64,000 nucleotides of DNA from Cercophora sp. LCS_1 (lineage: Eukaryota; Ascomycota; Sordariomycetes; Sordariales; Lasiosphaeriaceae): positions 1,302,001 through 1,366,000 of the forward strand of contig JAPZLL010000002.1 of the NCBI GenBank assembly GCA_036250225.1. Direction: 5' to 3'. Positions 1 through 9,218 of the stretch are shown one piece after another. The notes beneath the pieces were generated by a model. The model ran no database searches. It had not been told where the DNA came from and was given only the letters and a program-made list of their open reading frames with translations. Each line of letters begins with the position of its first letter. Within the stretch, counting starts at the first letter, position 1. The position numbers and the translations under genes were made by a program.

Positions 1-1161
1 GATGTAGTTCATCGAGGGAAACAAGATAGACAAAAAGACAACTTTGGGGAGGTTAACATCCTTGTTCAGCAGGACAGCGGCGCCGCCGCCTAAACAGCAG
101 ACACAAACTAAGACGAAAACACTCGAAATCCTTCGTCTGTGAAAAAACGAGGCGCCGAAAACGCTAGCGGTGAGAAAGGCAAGGCCCGTCCAGATCTGCC
201 AAAAGACGAGAATAGCGGCATTTGAGTCGTAGAAAAGGAAGTGATGGTACAAGACTCCAGCCACGACCCAGCCTATAGACTGACACGCCGAGAGTGCCAA
301 AATGGAGCTTACGACACGGGCTGCAGGTGACCCGCCCATAGCGTCTATAAGCTGCGAGATCCCATCTGCCCGTTCTCCCGTCACGAAGCTGACGGCATGG
401 TAGACTCCAGGGAGGGTCCCCAGAAAGAAGACGATGACATAGGTTGTGACAAGAGCCTGGTTGAATGTCGCCCGTACCATGAGGTCGATACCCTCCTGAT
501 CATCGAAGGTATATTGAAACTCGTCGGGCACCTCACTGCTGTTCGTTATAGCATTGTCGATAGCCAACTGAACAGGCATCTGGAATAGTTGGATGTCGTT
601 TGTTTTGGTGTGGACATTGGGAAACCAGCCATTTCGACTTGGGTCGAACTGGAGTGTGTAGTTCCAAGTTTGGTTGAGATGGAGTGTAAGAGGGGAGTCG
701 ATAAAGCTGACGATGGCATAGCATCGACTCACTTTTCTGTAGTTTGGGATACACTGATCCGAGGCCTGTTGACGGTCCGAGAATACCACAACGCGCTCCG
801 GTGGGAGGGTGGCAGATACAGCTTGTATTACCCTTTCAACGTCTGACCCAGATTGCTCGGGTCGGACGAAGACCAGTTGTTGGTTCCCAGAGATGCTGTC
901 TCGAATCGATCGCACGGGCGCCGCTTCTCCAATTCCTACAGGGCGTCAGAACGGCACCTCAACTTCCGCGCAGTCTTCTCAAGCCTTACCATATCGGTTA
1001 CTGGTTGGGGAGTAGTTTCTAATGTTCAGTAACAGGGCGTAGATAAGTACCGGAGCGACGATTGCTTGAAGGAGCGTTCCGAGCCAGTGTCGAGTGACGA
1101 GTAACAGTAGATTTTTCTTGGTCAAAGCCCTGATTTGCCTCAGAAAGTCGCTTCGTGCCAT
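1..1161 (-). CDS. ABCA-type ABC transporter, N-terminal part (runs off left edge)
   Basis: The 5' end of a gene read leftward; exons 990-1161 and 1-935, with a 54-bp intron 936-989 (GTAAGG donor, TAG acceptor) that removes an in-frame stop. The start MARSDFLRQ at 1161 has a good context (GCC before ATG, G after). Residues about 17-46 form a first membrane helix (LLLLVTRHWLGTLLQAIVAP), as in fungal ABCA proteins, where a long lumenal or extracellular loop follows. That loop contains CIPNYR and FIDSPLT. A second membrane region starts near VSFVTGERADGISQLIDAMG, a strong ABCA-family signature just before TM2. Further helices continue to position 1 with no stop. ABCA full transporters move lipids. 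The ATP-binding cassettes would lie outside the window, so the assignment rests on the membrane half. The substrate is unknown. Confidence 0.85.
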
Positions 1162-3426
1162 GGCGACAGGAGGAATCGTAGGCGCGTGTAGAGGAGAAAC
1201 GCCTGACAAACCCCGGTTGAGACCCCAGAAAGAAGAGCCTGCCGGCAAAGATATATCAAGCTTCGAGATGATCCTCGGGCCGAGAGGGAATCGATTCGGT
1301 GCCTCTTAGAGGGGCACGGCGGCGAGGACATGGCATCTTCATCTTGTTCGTTACGCGGGACCAAACTTGTGTTGCTCCTATCATGGCTCGATCCTGGCTT
1401 ACCCTGCCCCACGGGTATTGAGTTGCAGGCGGCACATAGTCACAGCCCTACTTCAATTGCAAATTGCGATGTCAATACGAGTACCCATATCCAGAGGGAC
1501 GGCCGTGCGGTCATTGCAGCAGTCCAACAGGTCGGGCCAGTGACCAGTCCATGGGAGCCGCCAGGCTACCTCGCAGTCCACTAACAACGAGACGTATCGG
1601 CGTTTGCTGCCAGTGGTGACGAATCAGTCCAGATCCATTACAAGTGGTACGGTGCCCAGCATCTCCAGGCCGTATACAGCCGCCTTCACACGGTGGGGAC
1701 CCTCTGAACGCGTCATCTACTGGGCTGGGTATAAGATCCTTGGTGTATGTATTCGGAAGGTGCGATCTGAATCCTTCGCGGCATGACATCTCACATTGGC
1801 GACTTGAGTGCCGTAAGTGAGGCTGGTGACATGTGGCTCATGCCTGAGGGCTGTGTACTCGAACTGAAGAGTCTTGGTTGCACCGAGTCTTGAGAAGTTC
1901 GGCTGAAAAGGGGGAGGTTGGTCTTGACGCTTAGTGGTTTTTGTGGCTTCGAGCAAGCATAACGGAGCATTAGGCCTGAAAAAGGGTCGACTTAATGCCT
2001 TCCCACGCATTTCGCCGTTCTCCGGCATATGTTTGGCATGTATTCCCCAGAACAATGCAATTATGGCTCAGAGTCTGCGCAGTCCCGCGACCGGTGTTTT
2101 TGCGATATTCCCATCTAGCTGAGCAGATGGCCAAAAAAAAAAAAAAAAACAGTCGGTGAACTGGCCAACCGAGGATGGTGAACGCAAAACGCGGGGAAAT
2201 GCACCCCAACCCGTTGAACATTAGTTTCAGCGTGCATCACGCCAGGCTGCTATGTTGGGACTGCCGGGATCCGAGTCCGCGCGGGGCCGGTCAGGTGTTG
2301 CATGGTAGGTGGACATTTTGTTCTAAGTGAACCCCGTAAATGGCCCCGTGGGTGTCGTGTATGGCTAGACGCAAAAACTGGTCGCTAGACAGCGTTTTGT
2401 CCTCATGATGCGAGGCGCTGCTGAGTGCCAGCTTGACGCTTGGCCCGCGGAACCCAATTGTCCACAACTCGGCGGTGGGGCCCAGCGGCTGTTAGCCCGG
2501 CACCTTCATTCAGGGCAGTCGATCTCAAACCTGGTGCTGAACTGCGAGCGGTCTGCGGGCAATTCTGGTGAACCGTTCACCGTTTTGCCCCGCTACATTG
2601 GGTCATTGGCGTTCATATCTGGTGCTACGTTGACCGTTGCAAGTCATGGTTTCGCCCGACTTGCATTCGGTCATCTTAGCGTTCCGATGCGGCGAACATT
2701 GTTTGCATTGTTGGCATTGCAGAAGCGGTTGTGCAACGCGAGACTGTTGTTGATTGTTTACCGCTCGTAGACACGGCTCTAGGCGAGCCAACAGTGGACG
2801 GCCGGCGGGAACGCGGATGCTCACCGTCCGAGTCGCGTCTGGCCAAGGACCAGCAGCAAAAACACTGCAAGTACGGGACGATTTGCAGAGCCGGTGTTCC
2901 GAGGCGATCCTTTCAGCCTGACTTCGCTGGCAATCCGCTGATCCGTTGCGAGGGGATGCAAAACTGGAGGGCAATAAACTCCAGCGTGGGAGAAACGGTG
3001 GCAAACCAGGTGAACCAGGATGTCTTGGTCAGCGCTCTCCATTGGGTGGGGCAGGCGTCTTGAGCGCCGGGTGCATCCCCATCACCATCCCGCCTTGCAC
3101 TCAACGGGCATTCCGCCCTTTTACATCTGCACCCCTTCCCGTCCACCCGCTTTTAAATGGCCACCTTCCGCGCCTGTTTGCAGTGCCTCGACTGAACACT
3201 CCCACGCCGACACCCGCCGGAACAAGGGCAACGGGGCATACCGGTTCTTGCCATTTCTTCTTGCCGGTGAACCCAGCGGAATGCTCGAGACAAACTTCAG
3301 CCGCAGCTTGGAAAAGACGTCGTGATTCGCCCGCTCCTCTTGTTCCCCTTCCATGACACCGCTTCATAGGTGACAGGGTCGGCTCGAGAGAGCGTCACCA
3401 AAACAACAACAGCACTTCCGACCAAG
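1162..3426. other. Intergenic spacer between divergent genes
   Basis: This 2.3-kb spacer separates the ABCA gene (minus) from the proline-rich gene (plus). It contains only short overlapping ORFs with no recognisable protein character. A 17-base A tract lies at 2133-2149. It presumably holds both promoters; no clear TATA box was found. Confidence 0.6.
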
Positions 3427-4395
3427 ATGGAGCCGGTTCCCGAGACAGAGAGGATGGAGGAGTTTCGGCCGTCACCCCTCCCGAGTCTGAGGGTCCAAGG
3501 ATCTCCGAGCCTCGCGACCTCCGATCTCGACTTCACTCGGAAACCACCCACTCTTCGCCGATCGACCGATCCGTCCCCAACTTCTTCGCCGACATCGCCC
3601 TCGTGGACGCCGGCATCGTCTTTGCCCTTTCGACCCCGAGCCGCCTCCCCGCTTTCTAGTTCTCACATGCGATCGAGATCTGCCAATCTTGCCCCGCCGC
3701 CCATGATGGCACGAACCCAGTCGATGCCAGGGGTCAACGGCGCCGGTCACCTCACGTTCTCGCCGCAACTCCGCACACAGAGTCCTTCGGGCTCACCAAG
3801 TCGCATCCGCGTACCACGGAAGCCCGTTGACGAGGGTTTTCCCTCGTCTCCTACAAGGGTCTCGGTCCACGACCCCGAGAGAAGACTGTCGGAGCGAAGC
3901 AGCGCGCCAAACTTGGGCCTCGGTCTGACATCGGCAAGACTGCGGAGGCCCTCATCGCCACTCCGCAATGTTAGCCATCCGAACACCGGTTCTCTTCCTG
4001 GGGTTCCCGAAGCTCCATCCACGGTAGCTACGTCGCCCTCGTACCGGCCTGCCGATACCTTCCCCAGCTACTCGTTCGGCGTATCTTACCCCTCCTCATC
4101 CGTACCGTCGACGCCAACGTCAGCGAGGTCTAGGAGCCCCAGCATCTCTAGTCTTGAGACTATCCCTGACTCGCCCGATGCCGAAGAAGCTGCCCTGGAA
4201 GCCGAGCGGATTGCCCAACTCAAAGCTGCAGCAGACGCAGCCGATGGAGGAGATGCTAAGAGCAAAGGCAGCCTGGACGTGCCAGTGCGTGGACGAACCC
4301 TAGGGTTTGGCTCTCGCGACAAGAGGAAGAGGTGGAGTGTTTGTGGTGCCGAGAGGAGGCAAGACTTGGATCTGGAGACAATTTGGGAGGATTGA
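3427..4395 (+). CDS. Basic Ser/Pro-rich conserved fungal protein
   Basis: Single-exon gene of 322 aa. I chose the ATG at 3427 (MEPVPETERMEEF), the first true ATG of the open frame, preceded by ACCAAG. The first 250 residues are low-complexity Ser/Pro/Arg-rich sequence with many SP and TP dipeptides (candidate proline-directed phosphosites), indicating an intrinsically disordered, positively charged protein. Near residues 257-275 a short acidic/alanine helix (PDAEEAALEAERIAQLKAAA) appears. The C-terminus (RDKRKRWSVCGAERR ... LDLETIWED) looks like a conserved docking or helix motif, since it is ordered and ends the protein abruptly. I recall similar C-terminal sequences in uncharacterised Sordariomycete proteins. 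Function unknown; a cytosolic or nuclear phosphoprotein is the most one can infer. Confidence 0.72.
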   Translation: MEPVPETERMEEFRPSPLPSLRVQGSPSLATSDLDFTRKPPTLRRSTDPSPTSSPTSPSWTPASSLPFRPRAASPLSSSHMRSRSANLAPPPMMARTQSMPGVNGAGHLTFSPQLRTQSPSGSPSRIRVPRKPVDEGFPSSPTRVSVHDPERRLSERSSAPNLGLGLTSARLRRPSSPLRNVSHPNTGSLPGVPEAPSTVATSPSYRPADTFPSYSFGVSYPSSSVPSTPTSARSRSPSISSLETIPDSPDAEEAALEAERIAQLKAAADAADGGDAKSKGSLDVPVRGRTLGFGSRDKRKRWSVCGAERRQDLDLETIWED

Positions 4396-4941
4396 TGGGT
4401 TTTTCTGTCAACGGCGTTTGTAAAGGCAGGTGGATTGAAGGCGGTGGCATCAAGGCCCATTGTAGGTTCAGGGATGGGTCACAGTATTTGCATTGACGGC
4501 GGCACCCACATCTCAGGCATTGGCATTTGTTACTTTTTTCAAGGGGCAGGCGGCGGACATCGGCGGCGTTCACTGGAACAATTGTTCTGATACCCTCTGC
4601 ATTCGACATTCTAGGGCACATCGTGCCAGGGGTTGGGTCTCTTGCGCGTGTCTGTTCTTGCAGCAGCTAACCGCCCTTACCAATAGTTAGTGTGAGCGCA
4701 ATGAAGAATCTCATAACCCAACCCAGGGATCATCTTTTGCGTGAGCATGAGTTTTTCTGGGCGGCGCCTCGCGTGGACATTGAAGATCGGCATCCCTAAC
4801 CAGCACAGACTCGACCTCTCCCTTTCATACTTAACGAATTTTGGGATAATATCATGTCGCCCTCGCATTTCTACGTTCCTGACGCTTGGGGTGAAGAATT
4901 GGCGTGGCTCCCTGCCAGGGAATCGGTCGATATGTTGGGTG

Positions 4942-4948
4942 TATAAAT
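4942..4948 (+). promoter_or_regulatory. TATA box of the PAN-like secreted protein gene
   Basis: TATAAAT lies 124-130 bp upstream of the ATG at 5072, the spacing expected for a fungal TATA box plus a short 5' UTR. The UTR just before the ATG is A-rich (A tract 5060-5072), common for well-translated fungal mRNAs. The rest of 4396-5071 shows nothing else recognisable. Confidence 0.55.
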
Positions 4949-5071
4949 GGAAGGGCGTCTTCGGGGGAAGATGAAGACGGAACAGCAGCACCAAGACACC
5001 AATCTACCCACACAGACTAATCAGCGATACCACCTGACTGACAAACAACCCAACACGTCAAAAAAAAAAAA

Positions 5072-6529
5072 ATGAAGCTACTTGCAGTGTTGAGCACGGT
5101 TGCGCTTGTGGCAGTTGGTGTTGACGCGGCAGGACATCGACCTGTGAGTTGATGGCTCAAAACAGATGGCCTCTACAGGACTGACAGATGCCGCTGAAGG
5201 AACAAGCAAACAAGATACATGGACGCCGAGTTCTTGCCCCTCGACATAAATACAGGGCGAAATATCACCAGCGGATGCATTCGACGCTCTCGAATTACAC
5301 ACCATCCACTACCGCCTTGGAGACACCTGCTCCTTTTTCGAATGGCCCCCCTTCAGGAGACTCCCCAAGCTCCAAGGGGTTTGACAAGTCGCCCGAGGCT
5401 CTGGCCGCAGCGGAAGTAACAACAACTGTCTCCCCTCCGGCCCCTAGTGTCGTCTTTGTCAACACCACAGTGACGGCGTTTCGCGCCCACCGGGGTGGTT
5501 TCCCCTGGCCTAACGTGACGGGTTTCGGCGGCTTGTGGAAGTCGTCTTCCAGCTGCACGTCTGGGGTGACCACGCTTACGGAAACAGTCAACATCACCGT
5601 GTCTGTTACGGCGTCGGCATCCGTCACGCCTTCGACCGGCCTCTCCTCCAATACAACCTACTCGTGGCCCCATTACACCGGAAACAACACGATCCCCTTC
5701 TGCACCTCTGCCACTTCCTCCCCATCCGCAACCTCACCCCCCCGCACCGACTCCACTACATTCTCTTCCTCTACAACCTCCTCCTCTCCTGCAACAACTA
5801 GCGATGCTCCCAGCTCCTCTTATTTCATCACAACCACCACCACCACCACTTGCGACGAAGACGACGATACTCCCCCACCCGCCTCAACCTCAACTATAAC
5901 TACCACCCCTGAAACAATCCTCTACACCCTCTCCAGCGTCACCACAACCCCAAGCCCTATCCCGACCGACTGCGTCATTGACCCCTTCCTCGAGCCTTCC
6001 ACCACCGGAACCCCCTTGACCCCGACATCCACATCAACTCACACTCCGACCGCTACCGTCTGCGCATGGACAGCTCCCTCGGGCTCTCCCAACCCAGAGA
6101 ACATCCACTGCGGCGTGCGTGGGCGTCCAGCAGGCGAGAACCGGTTCATCGGCAGATACGTAGAGAACGGAGAGGGTGTATCGGTTACGTCGAAGGGGTG
6201 CTGGCAGTTTTGTGGGGTAAGTTTTCTTCGGTTTTTTCTTTTCGGCTCTTTTATTTCCTAATCATGGTGTTTGCTGACTCTGGAACCACCATAAATAGAA
6301 GTCAGTTTGGGGAACGGAACATGGATGCTCTTCGTACGAGTTCCATGAGGATGAGAGTGGAAAGCCGCGTTGTGATTTGTATGGGGGCCCGGTTGCGTTC
6401 GTCATGGAGGCTGTCGATGGAGGGCGGAACGAGACGTGGTTTGATCTCGAGTGCGGCGACCCGGCGAATACCGAGTGGCATTCGAAGGTGAAGGCGCCCG
6501 GGAGTTTGTTGGGGGAAGAGTCGGATTAG
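5072..6529 (+). CDS. Secreted Ser/Thr-rich protein with C-terminal PAN/Apple-like domain
   Basis: Three exons: 5072-5143, 5188-6216, 6299-6529 (443 aa), with introns of 44 and 82 bp, both phase 0. Exon 1 encodes a classical signal peptide (MKLLAVLSTVALVAVGVDAA, cleavage likely after residue 20). The middle (about residues 60-320) is a Ser/Thr/Pro-rich stalk with NVT, NIT, NTT sequons, so heavy O- and N-glycosylation is expected. The C-terminal about 100 residues contain six cysteines in the order C, GCWQFC, GCSSYEF, RCDLY, LEC. This spacing and the SYEF...CDLY signature match PAN/Apple-type modules, which bind carbohydrate or protein ligands. No GPI signal or membrane helix follows, so the protein is probably secreted or wall-associated. 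A role in adhesion or environmental sensing is inference. Splicing out intron 2 is needed to complete the Cys module, which supports the model. Confidence 0.82.
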
Positions 6530-6746
6530 CAAGATTATGAACTGCGAATAGGAAAATGGGCGGAAACGCAGAGGGTCTGATGGGAACAAGGTAGGGTAAG
6601 GTATGAAGGGAGGTCAGTTATCCTGACACTAGACTACTGGTCGGCGCGTGGCTTAGCATGGGTAATTCCATTCCGTTTTATTTCTGGTACTGTCCCTCCT
6701 TTTTGAACCTTTACCCTGAACGACCGCCACACTGTTCTCGGACTGG

Positions 6747-8057
6747 TCAGTCAAACGGAATTCGTCTGAGTTCCTGTCCACCCTTCTTCCGCATCTCCAA
6801 AGCAGCACCAACGCTGCTCGGCACCTTGATACCACAGCAGTCCCCCCATCCACTAGGCTGGTGCACATGCCTCACGCCGTCCTTGTCAAAGACATCGACC
6901 GCCGCGGTTTCATCCTCGTCTTCCTCGTCAAGAGCACCCGTTGTTTCCTGCTCGCTCATACCCTCCTGGGCTGGGATCAGTGACCCAAACAAGAAGTGCT
7001 GCATGACAGGCAACTTCATCAGGACCTCATCCCTGAACATTTGCCGCATACCCCCTTCGATCTTTGTCCAGTTCTTGGCCCCGCTGATATCATCAAGCAT
7101 GGGGCTGTGCCAACGCAATCCCTTGACCGTCTTGGTGCTGTTGACAAAGGCCACTTGGCCAAGGTACATAAAGTCGTTTCCGAACTCCTCGATCGTCAAT
7201 TCTTGGTGGATGGCGCGCGGAGTTATGAAAGGGTGGTGAAGCAACTGGCTGGCGCCGAACAAGAAGGGCAGGAACTGGTAGTCGTCGAGTCCCCATACGC
7301 CGTGCGAGCCTGCTGGCTCCAGATAGTAGGTCAACTGTATGAGGCGCATCACTTCAAGGTAGCGAACGAAAACACGGAGCACAAGGGCGCGAAAATCGGA
7401 CGGTTGCACGATCTTGAGCTGGTAGAGGCAAAGCAGCCACATGATGAAATTGAGTTCATGGCCTGAGCCGTAGTCGATACGCCTTCGGTTGCCAAAAGAC
7501 TGATTCAGATAGACTGACACCTCGGAAACGGCGGCCGAGTCTGTCAGCCCGAGTAGGGTATGCCATTCGGGGGCGCGTTGCTTGACCTTGTCGAGAAAAA
7601 CGCGAAATATCTTGTTGCCGAATCGCGAACCACCCGTATCATCCGGTGGCGTATCTTTGCAAAGTCTCTCTACCTCGTCGAAGACGCCAAGTATCCTTTT
7701 GGTGGTTTCGCTCAACTCGCTGTCCTTGATCGAGGAGATGGGAGTGTCCGCGACGGCATCAGAGAGCCCAAAGACGAAGGCCAAGATAAGGTTCTGGGTG
7801 CGAGATTCCAGAAACAGTTGATGGTCCGCTGATGTCAAGATCCTCCTGCTTGGCACCTTGAACATCAAAGTGGAAGGGTCTGGAGGAGGCGGCAGCTTTG
7901 GTGTCGTAGGCGGCGCTGACGAGGTTCGCTCTTGCTGCTTCCTCCTCGGGACGAGCTTCGGGATCCGATCCTTGAGATTGGGTATGCTTTGGCCGCCAGT
8001 CCCAGAAGGACCTCGCATCGTTGCTGTTTCTGTGGACGGTGTTTTAGATGCCATCAT
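6747..8057 (-). CDS. rrd1: Phosphotyrosyl phosphatase activator (PTPA), PP2A activator / prolyl isomerase
   Basis: Single exon, 436 aa from the tandem ATGs at 8057/8054; the open frame continues upstream but only via non-ATG codons. The N-terminal 70 residues are Pro/Ser-rich. From about residue 75 (FKVPSRRILTSADHQLF) the protein is a full PTPA fold, with FGNKIFRVFLDKV, the signature block DYGSGHELNF, WGLDDYQFLPFLFG, and MYLGQVAFVNSTK. PTPA proteins are peptidyl-prolyl isomerases that reactivate PP2A and PP2A-like phosphatases. The tail after KLPVMQHFLFGSLIP has an acidic linker and a final about 40 residues; such a C-terminal extension favours the Rrd1 rather than the Rrd2 paralogue, but this choice is uncertain. 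The gene is divergent from rrp46, with 276 bp between ATGs, and convergent with the PAN-protein gene (217 bp between stop codons). Confidence 0.92.
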   Translation of the reverse strand: MMASKTPSTETATMRGPSGTGGQSIPNLKDRIPKLVPRRKQQERTSSAPPTTPKLPPPPDPSTLMFKVPSRRILTSADHQLFLESRTQNLILAFVFGLSDAVADTPISSIKDSELSETTKRILGVFDEVERLCKDTPPDDTGGSRFGNKIFRVFLDKVKQRAPEWHTLLGLTDSAAVSEVSVYLNQSFGNRRRIDYGSGHELNFIMWLLCLYQLKIVQPSDFRALVLRVFVRYLEVMRLIQLTYYLEPAGSHGVWGLDDYQFLPFLFGASQLLHHPFITPRAIHQELTIEEFGNDFMYLGQVAFVNSTKTVKGLRWHSPMLDDISGAKNWTKIEGGMRQMFRDEVLMKLPVMQHFLFGSLIPAQEGMSEQETTGALDEEDEDETAAVDVFDKDGVRHVHQPSGWGDCCGIKVPSSVGAALEMRKKGGQELRRIPFD

Positions 8058-8333
8058 CAACCTCTTGTCGTTCGATGTTGAAAACGTCAGGAGTTGCAAA
8101 TCGACTGATGATGGAGCTGTGTCGCGGGGTAATGGTGTCTTGACCCCTGTAAGTGGGTAGACGCGCCTGCAGGAGCCTAGCGTGTGGGGCAGCTGCTGTC
8201 GATCTGCCCCATCAACAACTGGGGCTACCAATAAGCGAACGCCTCACTACACCAAAACTTCTCTGATCGAGAGCCTCAAAACTCCACTTTGGAGCCTCGT
8301 AAAGACTTTTCTTTTCGCAGGTTCATAACAGAA
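8058..8333. promoter_or_regulatory. Shared bidirectional promoter, PTPA / Rrp46
   Basis: Only 276 bp separate the two start codons, so both 5' UTRs and promoters must be packed here. No TATA box is seen in either direction, as expected for housekeeping genes. CTTTTCGCAG at 8311-8320 resembles a 3' splice site in the rrp46 5' UTR, but no intron can be proven. Confidence 0.5.
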
Positions 8334-9218
8334 ATGACTGCAACAACGGCACCGGAAGCTGCTCTAGCTGTTCTACCAAAGGCCGACGGGTCCTCCAAGT
8401 ACTCATACGCCGGGTACACAGTAACGGGCTCGGTCACGGGGCCCGTTGAAGCCCCGCGAAGGGATGAGCATCCATATGAAGCCCACGTCGATGTCATCGT
8501 ACGACCGGCGGCAGGGGCAGGAGGTGAGGATCTCGGCATCCTATCAACCGCGGTTGCGACCACTCATTGACATTCAACTATATAGGTACAAGAGAGCGGC
8601 ACCTGGAATCCGTCCTCCAGTCCACACTCTCTCAACTTATCCTCGTCAAGAACTTCCCCCGCTCTCTCGTCCAGGTCGTCCTCCAAGTTGAGGTGACCCC
8701 AGAGAACGATTATGTGAACACGAAACTTGTTCAAGCCAGCCTGGTGGGTTGACTGTCCAACTGTCCAACCTTGGGGGCTTTCATTTCCTGACCACTCGCA
8801 GAATTTCCCCATCATCCCGGCACTGCTTCAGACTGCCATCCTCGCGCTCCTGTCAGCATCCCTGCCGATGAGAGGAATTGCGACGGCAAGTTTTGTGGCC
8901 ATCGTGTCGCGGGACGGGACCAAGCAGACATTGGTCAACCCATCACCGAGGGATCTCGATTTCGCCCAATCGGTCCATGTGTTGGTGTTCACGTCTCACG
9001 ACGAACTCCTTCTTGCCGAGAGTGAAGGCGACTTCACGGTCGGAGAGTGGGACGATGTTTACGACACTGCCAAGAAGATCTGCTGCCAATGCGGGGGCCC
9101 TGGCAAGAAAGACATCGAGATGATGCTCGACGACCAAGATCATGGCGGCCCAGATATGCGCCAGTTTCTACGCTCAACATTGGAAACGAAGGTTGCGGCG
9201 GATCTACACTGGAAATGA
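8334..9218 (+). CDS. rrp46: Exosome core subunit Rrp46 (RNase PH fold)
   Basis: Three exons: 8334-8523, 8586-8743, 8802-9218 (254 aa). Intron 1 (62 bp, GTGAGG...TAG) splits a Gly codon and restores GAGGTRERHLE; intron 2 (58 bp, GTGGGT...CAG) is phase 0 between KLVQASL and NFPIIPALLQ. RNase PH-fold features are IVRPAAGAGGTRER near residue 58, FPRSLVQVVLQVE, then ALLQTAILALLSASLPMRG, where the family has its conserved helix before the second sheet. Rrp46 is one of six RNase PH-like subunits in the ring of the nuclear and cytoplasmic RNA exosome; eukaryotic copies have lost phosphorolytic activity. Length exceeds yeast (223 aa) by an insert and C-terminal tail. An acidic, Cys-containing insert (KKICCQCGGPGKKD) near residue 215 is unusual. 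Confidence 0.9.
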
